Assembly: GCA_019155205.2 (NCBI GenBank) | Contig: JAHNZQ020003147.1 | Location: 1,021,380-1,085,379 of the forward strand | Origin: Gracilaria vermiculophylla | Lineage: Eukaryota > Rhodophyta > Florideophyceae > Gracilariales > Gracilariaceae | Direction of reading: 5' to 3' | DNA length: 64,000 nucleotides | Part shown: positions 54,941-64,000 of the stretch, piece after piece | Layout of the letters: each line of letters starts with the position of its first letter | Position numbering within the stretch: the first letter of the stretch is position 1 | The notes under the pieces: generated by a model | The model's input: the letters and a program-made list of their open reading frames with translations, nothing else | The model's database searches: none | What the model was told of the DNA's origin: nothing | Program-made: the position numbers and the translations under genes

Positions 54941-55825
54941 ATGGAAACTACATCTTCATCCTCCATGTCTATGCGCACTAGCCGAGGTATCACTGGTACA
55001 GCGAAAGTGGATAAAGTCAGTATGGCTACAGTGCAGCCTTTTCTGGCCCGTCTGGAAGCTAAGTTTATCCGCATATTCTTGCGCGCATATGATGCGTACT
55101 GCCACGAGCTCAAGTTGCGTGCAACATAGCTGGTTCAAGAGGCGTCCATGAATCTTGAGCCAATTCGTCTGGGGGGTCTCGTGTACTGTGTGGACTTCGA
55201 ACAACTCGAGTCCGCCGTGGACCTTGGGATGATATACCACTGCGTGGACATTGCGGACCTTTCGTATAACAAGCTACGCGCCTTCCTCGAAAAGGAGGCC
55301 ATCGACTCGGCAACTGCCGTAACCAAGTCGGACTTAAACGCCATGGTTCTCAAACACGTGCGCAAGGACATGAGTGTCAAGTCCGCTACCGATCGGATGA
55401 AGTTGCTCTCCATCGATTACAAGTCACTACTGCGTCAACCCGGAATGGCGTGGGTTGCCAAAACCAACCAAAAGGCAGACGTGCGTTACAATCTGTCGGT
55501 CGTCAAGCCGGCCCAACTCAAGACCAGACTTGATCAAGACATCTCGTTCTCAAAAAAGCATCTGAAGGAGGACCGAAAGTCTTTTCTTAAGCATGCCCTG
55601 GACCTTTTACAAGCTCTTGAGAAACTCGACAACAGGAATACCCGTGCCCGTCAGTCTGAAGCGAGAGGCGGGAGCACAAACACCGTCTCAAAGACAAAGC
55701 CGGAGAATAAGCCAGCATCAAAGACCTTAAAAAACCGTAGAATTTACAAGCCTTCGCCATCGTCATGTCCGATGAAGGCTTTCAAAGGCAAGAACCAAAT
55801 GCATTGGGTCAATGTCTGCGAATAA
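54941..55825 (+). pseudogene. Element C gag
   Basis: Open from 54941 (METTSSSSMSMRTSRG) except for one TAG at 55127-55129, then to 55825. Middle: AYDAYCHELKLRAT, then after the stop LEPIRLGGLVYCVDFEQLE, a helix-rich region and ARQSEARGGS; a basic tail and SCPMKAFKGKNQMHWV, a degenerate zinc knuckle. The YDAY...CVD..xLE arrangement is typical of gag in oomycete gypsy elements. Builds the particle. Confidence 0.75.
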
Positions 55826-55990
55826 GCATCCGCAAAAGAAAATAAAGACTTCAAATACAAACTGGGCGCAGCGGGGGCACGTGATGTTCCGGTACGTTGG
55901 ACTAGAAGTCAAGCCTCCTCGGGCGGTGACGCAGCCTAATCTGAATTCAGAAGCGTCGGTTGGCTTCTACAAGACAAGTAAAAGACCAAC

Positions 55991-56473
55991 ATGGGCGACA
56001 AATCACCGTCATGCATCATGACCGTATCGGACACCAAGGTCAGCCTCGACGTAAGCCGCAGTTGCAACGACGACAGCGACGAGAACATGGTGTCGACGAT
56101 TTTAGCCGAACGGGCGGCACTCATAGGCATCGGAAAGATTACAGTCATCGACACTATCAGCGTTAAAGTTGGCCCGACCAAGGAGAACGAGAAGCCGAGA
56201 CGGTACACATTCTCACGAGCGTGGTGTGTGCCACCAAAGGTCATGCACCTCCACGCTGATCGCCTCGCGCTAAAGAATATACGCTTTCATGTGGCGGACG
56301 ACGCATTGGCTTGTGATAACTTGCTGATCAGCCGTCCGGTCTTGCTCCAACTCCGTGTGGACACACGTACCCTGCTTGAGGATCGCGTGGCGGCTCTCCA
56401 CGGGAATGACTGCAGCCCAGAATCACTCCCAGCGGTCAAACGTGGACACGTTAGACGCAGTATGGGCGCATGA
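55991..56473 (+). pseudogene. Element C retropepsin
   Basis: Within 160 codons the active site appears as NDDSDENMVS, where LDSGADxNVVS is expected, so the D-S-G is now D-S-D. Downstream ALIGIGKITVI and RRYTFSRAWCVPP fit the rest of the fold. It overlaps a shifted frame near 56355-56711. Confidence 0.6.
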
Positions 56474-56587
56474 CTCAACGGAGTCACCAACTACCAAGAG
56501 AAAAGCCCGCCTGCAGTCAATTTCGACCGCCAAAAGGTCAACTACTTTCCCACTCGCGCAGAAGTCAATCCGTTACCGGACCCATCC

Positions 56588-57700
56588 ATGCTGGACTCTA
56601 TCGACTGGGATCATCATGAGGACATTATGGCCGCCGTGCACGACTTACGCAGAGCCGCCTTCGAAAATAGTCTTGCGGAGGAAAAGCGTCCGCGCCTCGC
56701 CAGACTGTTGAAAGGGCATGTGGACATCTTCCGAATTTCATTCTCCTCAGCACCGCCCATGTGCCTTCTGCCATTAAACATCGAGCTCACCCGTGATGCA
56801 AAGCCCGTAGAAGGTCCGTCTCCGGAGGTACTCCGAGAAGCAACGAGACTTCCCAGCCACGTTCGTCAACAATCTCGTCTGTCACGGCCTTGCGTACCCA
56901 AAATCGACATCCAAGTGGGCTTGCGCATCACTTCTCGGGCCCATGCCGGGGGCGAAGTTTGGTTTCACGTGCAATATTTGCTCGGTGAAATTATGCACCA
57001 TAAAGCACCACTTTCCGATGCCGAACCTCGAACACGAGCTGACCAAAGTGAGCCGGTCGAAATACTTCGCATACTTCGACTTGTCACACAGCTACAGGCA
57101 GCTGGAAATCGACTAGAGTCTCAAGAGAGTCACTCGTCCATATCGCCGGATGAGATCTTCACTCCGACATGTGTCCTACACGGAACGACGAACGCCGTCA
57201 CCCACCTGCAGTCATCCACCCCCAGCATCATCTCCGACGATTTGAAGCCTTTCAGCCTTTTTTGGCTGGATGACGTACTTCCACATGCGCCGACAGTGGA
57301 AAAACTTCTCAAATCTATCCAGTCGTTCTTCACCCTCTGTGTAGAATAAAATTTCAAACTGCACCTAGGCAATTATACGCTCCTCGCCACGGTAATCGGC
57401 TGGTACGGTCGCTTTATGTCGTCCGAAAACATTCGCTACGACCCGCGACGGTTGAAAGGCCTGCTTACGGTGGAGCCGCCGACCTCCGCCTCGCAACTGC
57501 AGCAGTTCGTCTGTGCCCTGTATTGGGTCAAGCAGGGTATTCCAAACTTCACAAACCTTGTTTTTCCGCTGCACGAAATCATGGAACGCGTTTACAACCA
57601 TGTGGACAAGCGCACCGAGCGGCAAGTCAGCCGAGTCAATCTCTTCAATCTGGGATGGGGTCAGAACGAACTGAGCGCATTCGGAGCCTGTTAACACGCC
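56588..57700 (+). pseudogene. Element C reverse transcriptase
   Basis: Open 56588-57349: DIFRISFSSAPP and PLNIELTRDAKPV mark the pol lead-in, FTPTCVLHGTTNAVTHLQS the palm, and LFWLDDVLPHAPTVEKLL the catalytic YLDD-type box (both Asp kept). Shifts near 56900-57110. Connection region 57416-57694: RYDPRRLKGLLTVEPPTSA, QLQQFVCALYWVKQGIPNF, ERVYNHVDKRTERQVSRVN. Confidence 0.75.
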
Positions 57701-59140
57701 CTTGCCCATCAGATCACTCTCGCACATCGCAAAGTAAACGAACGTTTGTGCGTATACACCGACGATTATGACACGGCCTGGTCCGGGATGGTTACACAAG
57801 TCCCACGCATTGATGTCCCCAAGGGTAACGCCGGGTAGAACCCTTCGCTGCTCGTGTTCCTCTTAGGTCGCTTCGATGCGACTCAACTTTGATGATCAGT
57901 CTTGGAGAAAAACGCCTACGCTGTGTTGACCACTTCGGACCGTATGATTTGGATCGTTGCCACTCCCGATGGTTTCGATCTTTAAACCGACCTTAACAAC
58001 CTTATCTTCTCTTCCATCCTCTTTCCGTCGTCCCTGACATATCAGCCACCTCCATGCACAAAGTACTACGATGGGCCGTGCGTCTCAGCATGTACCGCTA
58101 CATATGCGTCCACATCAACGGCGGCGCAAACGTCTAGGCAGACCTCTAGTCCTACTGGACGACCCAGCCCAACACTGTCAGCCAAATTGTGCACGTGCCT
58201 GAGCTTCCATAGTCGTCCGCCGTGGACGTTGAGTGGACGTTTAGCTCTTTAATTGCCAAAACCCAGCAATATCATGATTTCATTCGTCCTAAAGTATTTT
58301 AACTCTCCGACCATGTCTGGACTTACAAAGATACCGATCCTGTTTGGATCCGCGACGACGCTGCGGATCTGCAACTCCGTCCGTGTGTCATCACCCACTC
58401 TGGTCCTTCCCGTCATCGCGGACGTAACGCCACCGCGGAGTTAACGTCTCAGTCCTTTTACTAGTCAACCCTGCTCGCGGATTTCCGCGCCTTCGTCCGG
58501 CCTGCATTCACTGTCCATCGACAGTTGAAGGGGACAAGATACCACGCCCGTTCGGTCCGGTCGTCCATGGAACCAAGCCCAATGATCTCCTTTAGTTCGA
58601 CTATTTATTTCTTGGACTTGGTTAGACTGGGACCAAGTATATCCTCATGCTCCGAGGCGACATTTTGGACTGTAAGTGATTCTTCGCCTTACGAAAACAC
58701 CAACGCCAAAAACGCAGCTTCCGCAATCATCTACTGGTGCGATTTCTTCGGTCTCCCCTATGGCCTGACGTCAAACTGGCGCACACAATCCAAGACCGGA
58801 GTCATTTGTTTGGTCTGTCTGTAAGCGCCTCTAGGTGCCGCACCATTTTAAGCGGCCCTACTGCCCCTGAAGCAACGGGGCAATTGAGCGACTCGGAAAA
58901 GAGTTAGTTCTCATGGCTCGGGAGGTCTTGTCGGAATGGAAAATGCGGACCAAGAAATGGCACAACCTCCTGCCAATCTTTGCTTCGGTCTTGAAAAATT
59001 CCCAGACCCGGTCGCGCGGCAGTATTTGTCCCATCACCGTCTTTCTAGGACGCCAGGAGACACCACCAATCAACATCTATCTCCGCTCCTCTACGGGAAA
59101 GCCAGTACCTCTTACCGATACGCAGAATGAGCGCAAGTGA
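57700..59140 (+). pseudogene. Element C RNase H and integrase
   Basis: RNase H: QITLAHRKVNERLCVYTDDYD, EKNAYAVLTTSDRMIW and TDLNNLIF retain the acidic positions in shifting frames. Integrase: zinc region and core from about 58250; clear end block NGAIERLGKELVLMAREVL, KWHNLLPIFASVLKN. Many stops between 58440 and 58900. Confidence 0.7.
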
Positions 59141-59199
59141 AATGTTGAAAACCTCATCAAGTCCTCTGCTGAGCTTCACCCCCTCGTACAGTCCAGACT

Positions 59200-59704
59200 G
59201 GTCAAAAATCGCGAGCAATGTCGACCATCTGCGTTACGTGGCAAGTTCCCTAATTTCGAACAGGAAGCTTTAGTACCCGTCGCACCTGACGAGCACGGCG
59301 CTGGCGATAAGCTGCTGCTTCGCTGGCGTGATCCCCATCGGGTCACTAAAGCGCTCAATGACTTTGTGTACCAAGTCGAAGACTTATGCACAGGCCATCT
59401 GGACGAGATACACGCGACACGTCCGTAATTTTACCGCGTCAACGTGGTAGACGAGCGCGTGATTATGTATTACGTGTTGCAATCCGAGCTGGGCATGCCC
59501 GTTGCCCGGCTCATGGGTTTTTAAGACGGCCCTGACGGACTTCATATCATTGTCCGATGAAAGGGCCTTGACAAATCTGAGAGCACCGTCGAGCCTCTCC
59601 TCAATGTCTTTGAAGACGTCCCTTCTACGGTCAAGCCCTTGCTGCAGCGCAAAGATATGCTGGCCACCCTGGTCGCGAAGGCTCGAGCTGGTCTTCGTCT
59701 TTGA
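59200..59704 (+). pseudogene. Element C integrase tail and chromodomain
   Basis: EQEALVPVAPDEHGAGDKLLLRWRD precedes the chromodomain: YYVLQSELGMPVARLMGF, TAA (59522-59524), DGPDGLHIIVR, TGA (59558-59560), KGLDKSESTVEPLLNVFEDV and LLQRKDMLATLVAKARAG. The TGA replaces the Trp of V-R-W-K-G-L. This chromodomain form is characteristic of oomycete gypsy elements and is the main basis for the organism suggestion. Confidence 0.75.
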
Positions 59705-59719
59705 AAGAGGTGAGTGGGG

Positions 59720-60005
59720 TGTTGTCACTGTATGTGCGGTACCGTCGGCATAGATATTTTCTACGCCGCTGCGCAATAGTAGACACCTTGTCGAGAGATA
59801 GGCCAGTGTTGTAGGTCAAATTCTATATGTCGACCACTGGCGCCTCGATGCCCCCCATCTCCCGGTAGCATCGAAGTTCCCCGATCGCCCACCACGAACC
59901 GGCTCACCGCGCTTTTCGTAAAATTCATTGAAACACCGCCGTTTTGATTTCGTCTCGCCAAGCCCAAAGTCCAAACGCACAACCGTCCAACTCCGGGCGC
60001 CCACA
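59720..60005 (+). repeat. Element C 3' LTR
   Basis: TGTTGTCACTG to GGGCGCCCACA, 286 bp, matching the 5' LTR with scattered differences and small indels. Confidence 0.75.
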
Positions 60006-60619
60006 CTCTTCTATCTGTGGTTCGATGTGTGTGCGTGGGCTGCAAGAAAGAAGGTACGGTGGCCGTTACCGCGACGAGCAAAATTGGGACTGGCATCCCA
60101 TTGTGTTCTTTTCTTTGCAGACTCTGGGCTTGCCAACGCACCTACAGCGCAGCATATATGTAAGGAAGATATCCAATACCATGCAGTGATAGATTCAATA
60201 ACAGAATCGCTTTTTGTGTTCTTACCATGCAATGCTTGACGTCTAGGCTACAATAATGTATATCGATTGAACAATTCTGAAGATGCAATGGGCATCACAA
60301 TTTCTGGGAGTCGAGGTCGGGTCTTATACATTAAGCGATTTGAAATGCGTGACAGACGAATGTTCATATACTTGACGCTGTATTTGTGTCTGCAGGGAAC
60401 TATTGCCATTTCTGTCGCGTCTAAGGCGCACGCGACATGAAAAGAAGACGTAGTTTTGCGTACAGCCAGACAATTTAGAGAGTATTCTGAAGTTTAGCAA
60501 GCTGTGCATGGTGGACACCATAGCATTAAATGATTGAGCACCTCGAAGCCTTGGGAGGGGATTTTGGGGAGCGCATCCGCTGGGTTCTATCAACCACGGA
60601 CACATTAAAAATAATTAAT
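60006..60619. other. No gene seen
   Basis: Flank of element C leading into the copia remnant. No motif recognised. Confidence 0.4.
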
Positions 60620-61800
60620 CTACTTCGAAAATGTCATGTAGGCGCGTGACGGTAGGTCACCGGAGATAGGCTCCTTGTGCCCATAGCTATTAGATGGTGC
60701 CGTAGAGCTTTTAGTAATAGACAAACAGGGTAGAACTTGGGCGTTTTGCAGCCTCCATAGGAAGTGCAAAAGGTTCTTATCCATGTGGGTTGAAAGATCT
60801 GCAGATGAAGTCGAAAATATTTGGGCACCGATAGAGAGGAAAGGTACTTGATTCTGCTTCGCGCTTTGCCAGTCGACCATATGACAGACATTCTAATCTT
60901 TTGCATTATAGGAAAGGGCACAAAAAACATCTGTCTGGCCATACGAGGTTGTGCCGGAAGCGGCATTTCAGAAACACAGCACACGGAGCCTTGCAGACTC
61001 CATTGGTAGCGTAACAGCAGAAGCCAGGAAGAAGAAGCTTGGCTTCAACGAATTAATATGAATAACAGCTTTGTTATGCTGCCGGATGTAATAGATCTCT
61101 AGGTAAAAAACAGGCTGCTCCATTTTCCTTACAATCGACGAGGCTTGCAGAAGAATCCCATAGTCTATTAAATTGAGCTTTCACCTGAAGCTTTGGTATA
61201 TTTTCTGCTCTACTGAGGTACAACTCTGTTCGTTCCGCCTTCTTTCAAAATGGGAAAAGGTGATCGGATCGAATGTGGAAATAAATTCTTCTATAATGAA
61301 ATGGACATTATTCTCTTCAAGGAAGCCAATGAAAAGTGTTTTGAAGACAGTTTCTTTATTAGAAGTCATGCGGCTCACTTCACACTTTGCAGAGATTGCA
61401 TCTGCGAATGCTTGGAGGCTTTCGTGAAAGCCTGTGAGCAGTACATCATCTACTATTTTGGCTATGATGAGCCTTAGCTCGCCCACATACCATTAAGAAG
61501 AGATTTCGGGAACACCCAGAACGGCTTGAAATAGTTGCTTAAGGAGGCACATGTCGACGCGCAAATCCCATTACCTGCTCAATCTCACAAGGCTATCGGC
61601 TGGGGTGGGGAACTTCCTGAACTCGAATTTAATTTCGGTCCAGCCTCGTGCGTGGTGCACTTCAATGTCCCGCGTGAGTTGTTCGGCTTGAACCTAAGCC
61701 AAATTCTGGACTATGTAGGCAATGGGGAGAAAAAACAGGGGAACGAAGGCCAGCAGTAGCCGTGGGGGTTGGAACTGTATTGTAGAGGAATTGAAACTTT
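60620..61800 (-). pseudogene. Ty1/copia pol remnant (RT and RNase H)
   Basis: Minus strand: in the RT, 61486-61181 carries IIAKIVDDVLLTGF, the copia-type VDD box in place of YVDD, and SLQAFADAISAKCEVSRM with the usual spacing. Upstream, 61760-61500 has the palm in broken frames. RNase H at 60984-60620 reads DWQSAKQNQVPFLSIGAQIF and HLLHFLWRL-like regions (NLLHFLWRL). It is AT-richer than the gypsy elements and has many stops. Confidence 0.6.
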
Positions 61801-62408
61801 GCGATTTTTTGTCTCCGTTATTATTCTAGGGCGAAACGAAGCGGCACATAGATGTCATCGAGTCACTCTTATAATCATATTATTAAGAAAATGACGTAGG
61901 GAGTGAAGATGGGATTGGCGCTGCGATGGAGATACTTGTGGAAGAGCGGCTTGTAGGCCTTGCGGTTTCGTTAGTGCTTGTGCTCGGTAAATGGCACAGT
62001 GTCAAATATCTGATCCAAAAATTTCATAATGTCTTGTTTTGCTGATGGAAGGAACCTCGCATCGTCAACAACTTTGTGAGGAGTTTGGCCGTAGTTCCCA
62101 ATGTTGTCGGAGGTATTGTTAACGGGCCAAACAGACTGACTCTTAGAGACGTAGAATCCGCCTAGCGAGTGAGCTCACCAATCGTAAAAGTCAGAAAGTT
62201 CCCGTTCATTAGAAACCGCTGTAAAGGGCTCATCAGTAAATCTCACAAAAGGGATTCTCTCCAAAAAGCCGGAGAGGGTAGTGGTGCCTACGTTTAAAAC
62301 AGCATCGTTTTCTTCGAACTCAAGCCATCCGAGTTGGATGCGCTCAAACTTGCGAAGCAGTTCATATGGAAACATGAATTGCATATCATCCTACAGAATG
62401 GTACACGA
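61801..62408. other. Probable upstream copia pol debris
   Basis: Contains an open stretch on minus at 62384-62175 (QLGWLEFEENDAVLN) with no recognised motif. Likely part of the same copia element. Confidence 0.35.
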
Positions 62409-62962
62409 TGTAGTAAAGTAAATCCCAAGGTGTTATTGTGGTGTCGCTTTACGACGGGATATTCCTAATGAGAGCTCGTACATTATTAACGGAGCCACGT
62501 GGTGTATAACTAGGCCCACGTGCGCTACAATACCCTTCAGGAACGGTAGAATTTAGATTAACTTTGGTTGATTGTTGCAGGTAATTACTACAGTAGCAAC
62601 ACCTGCCGAGTCGGGCTCCCGGCTTGATACTTATTCTGCCCGTCGAGTTCCACCTCTGGAGAAGTAAAGGCAAGCACCCTTGAGTGTTCATCTACTTTTC
62701 TGGTTGGAAACTCTCATCGATTATCCTCAGATCTTTAAGCCGCCGATCTCTAGGTCGCCGCATAGCAGCACCTGATGGAGCATTGTCCGCCCAGTAAACC
62801 TCCTCCTCCGCTTGTTTTTTGCGGATTATCTTTAAGAATTCCCTCGGCTTGCGAGAGCGAATAACGAAGACGACCATTTGGAACACGCACCTTTGGAGTC
62901 AAGAAAAACTCCTAATGGACGTTATGCTCTACAATCCCGAAAGAAAAACTAACAGTACCACA
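62409..62962 (+). repeat. R6 5' LTR
   Basis: TGTAGTAAAG to CAGTACCACA, 554 bp, with the conserved hairpin at about 62577-62606. Confidence 0.85.
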
Positions 62963-62979
62963 CTATCTCTCCTATGGGG

Positions 62980-64000
62980 CGTTTCAGGAATCGCCTTAGG
63001 AGATTGTGCGATCGGAGGCAAGCAGAATCCCCTGCGACACCTCTGAAAATCATCGATGCAGAGGTGGATGTGGTATAAACAAAGTGGCTACAAACAAAAA
63101 GGTGTTTGTGTACACTCACTATACCACAGTTGAAGAACCGCACACGGCATTGCAGTCGCCACCTCAGGAGCTGTTGAGAAGGGAACCCCGGGATGCTATC
63201 TCTCGTCTGGAGTCCCTGGTTCCGCGCCTGACGGGTATTATCTCACAAGAGTTGGTAGAAATAATTCCTGCAGGCATTAAGGCGCGATTCCGAGCACGCT
63301 GCAACGCCCTTGTGGAGGAAATCGCAACGAGAAGTGCTAACCGCGCTGTGAGTTCCTTGCTGGATTTGGGCCCCTTTCAAGAGGTGATCTCGGATGTTAT
63401 CCGTGCGAAGGTTTGTTTCCAAACCACGAAAATGCTCCCCGCAGAGGCGTTTGAAATACATTCTTCTGTACAGGAGATGATCCCTCTATTCATACTGAAG
63501 GGGATGCCGGCCAGAGAAGGACAGGATACTGCAACCATTTACACCAGAGGAGGAAAGGATGCTGCCGTAAGCAAATGGGAACACCTCAAGAATACTGCTA
63601 TGAACTGTCTGGACCTCGCGATTTACGGAAGAGGACAGGACACCGGTCGTGAAGTACTTCACCGTAGGAGATATAGGCAGGATACGCCCCAAGTAAATCA
63701 CGATAGCGGGGGTATCGTCAAGCACCCAGAAAACCAAAACGATAGACGCCAAAAGAAACGGAGGGAGAAAGGCAGAAAGCGAGACATCGATTCGGAGAGA
63801 AGCTCAGAATCTGAATCCGTAAACAGCTCCAGCTCGGAGGACAGTATACCTCCAAAGCAGAAAAGCAGAAGGGCCAGCAAGGTCGTCCCGTTTGAAGACC
63901 TCTTCGCCAAAGTGGTGGATTAAGACACCTAAAGGTTGAATGATCGCTCCACTCTTTACGACGCGTCTGTCACTTAACGGCTCACGAAGATCCAGCGCCG
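62980..64000 (+). pseudogene. R6 gag, partial
   Basis: Open from about 62980 to TAA 63921-63923 and then on. RFRNRLRRLCDRRQAESPAT, (60-bp insertion), EEPHTALQSPPQELLRREP, EEIATRSANRAVSSLLDLG, KKRREKGRKRDIDSERSSES, DLFAKVVD, stop, DT, KRLNDRSTLYDASV. Matches R4 and R5 gag. The insertion keeps the frame (60 bp plus a 5-bp duplication, with local changes) but alters ~20 residues. The N-terminus is lost. Confidence 0.75.
63069..63128. repeat. 60-bp mini-LTR-like insertion in R6 gag
   Basis: TGTGGTATAAAC to CTATACCACA. It equals the first ~46 and last ~14 bases of the 541-bp element at 53125-53665 with the middle deleted. Flanks GTGGA (63064-63068) and GTTGA (63129-63133) are a 5-bp duplication with one change; R4 has the uninterrupted sequence. 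Confidence 0.75.

Larger units (their letters stand above)
54565..60005 (+). mobile_element. Element C: oomycete-type Ty3/gypsy retrotransposon
   Basis: Direct repeats 54565-54857 and 59720-60005 enclose gag, protease, RT, RNase H, integrase and chromodomain in order on the plus strand. 5.4 kb. Flanking 5-mers differ (GACGC, CTCTT). Decayed but readable. No antisense gene between pol and the 3' LTR, unlike family A and B. Confidence 0.85.
62409..64000 (+). mobile_element. R6: family A retrotransposon, continues past window
   Basis: 5' LTR 62409-62962, then gag. The PBS and first ~320 bp of leader and gag are deleted: the LTR end (CAGTACCACA) joins sequence equivalent to R4 23815. A 60-bp insertion lies inside gag. 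The rest runs out of the window. Confidence 0.85.

Noticed and set aside
60500..61100. Plus-strand open frames as a host gene
   Set aside because: The minus strand gives copia RNase H and RT blocks; plus frames are shadows.

Overview
The window looks like repeat-dense, gene-poor nuclear DNA from a eukaryote. I found no convincing host gene, tRNA, rRNA or CRISPR array. Almost everything is mobile DNA: Ty3/gypsy LTR retrotransposons, one Ty1/copia remnant, Tc1/mariner and PIF/Harbinger DNA transposons, plus two 100-base runs of N (21883-21982 and 48311-48410) that look like scaffold gaps. The gypsy pol of element C (gag, integrase tail and C-terminal chromodomain) resembles elements known from oomycetes, so I lean towards an oomycete or related stramenopile, with moderate confidence.

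The dominant repeat, called family A here, is a chromodomain-bearing Ty3/gypsy element of about 9-10.5 kb with LTRs of about 551-555 bp (TGTAGTAC...GTACCACA), a primer binding site 2 nt after the 5' LTR and a purine tract before the 3' LTR. Six copies are present: R1 (+, 1-4052, cut by the window start), R2 (-, 6092-7414 plus 16195-19215), R3 (-, 7415-16194, nested inside R2), R4 (+, 22942-33464, best preserved), R5 (-, 33533-41948) and R6 (+, 62409 to the window end). The sense strand encodes gag, retropepsin, RT, RNase H, integrase and a chromodomain. All copies carry stops and frameshifts.

The most interesting point is an extra gene of about 690 codons on the opposite strand, between the end of pol and the 3' LTR. 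It is almost full length in R4 (32379 to 30306) and in R2, where R3 splits it (7088-7414 and 16195-17947). R3 and R5 keep only its C-terminal part. Its middle has weak but suggestive resemblance to a SET methyltransferase fold, followed by a proline-rich linker and a conserved C-terminal segment.

The rest of the layout: 4166-5990 holds a retropepsin fragment (-) and a gypsy RT fragment (+); 19580-20859 is a Tc1 element (T1); 20961-21187 is a gypsy chromodomain remnant; 21460-22941 is a truncated Harbinger copy (H1); 41949-46400 is a second chromodomain element (B), which also has a long convergent reading frame on the minus strand; 47455-51907 is a second Harbinger copy (H2), interrupted by a Tc1 copy (T2), with a long open transposase and a convergent SANT/Myb-like partner; 52354-54189 is a non-coding Tc1-like element (T3) holding a 541-bp solo-LTR-like insertion with a perfect 5-bp target duplication; 54565-60005 is gypsy element C with 286-293 bp LTRs; 60620-61800 is a decayed copia pol (-).
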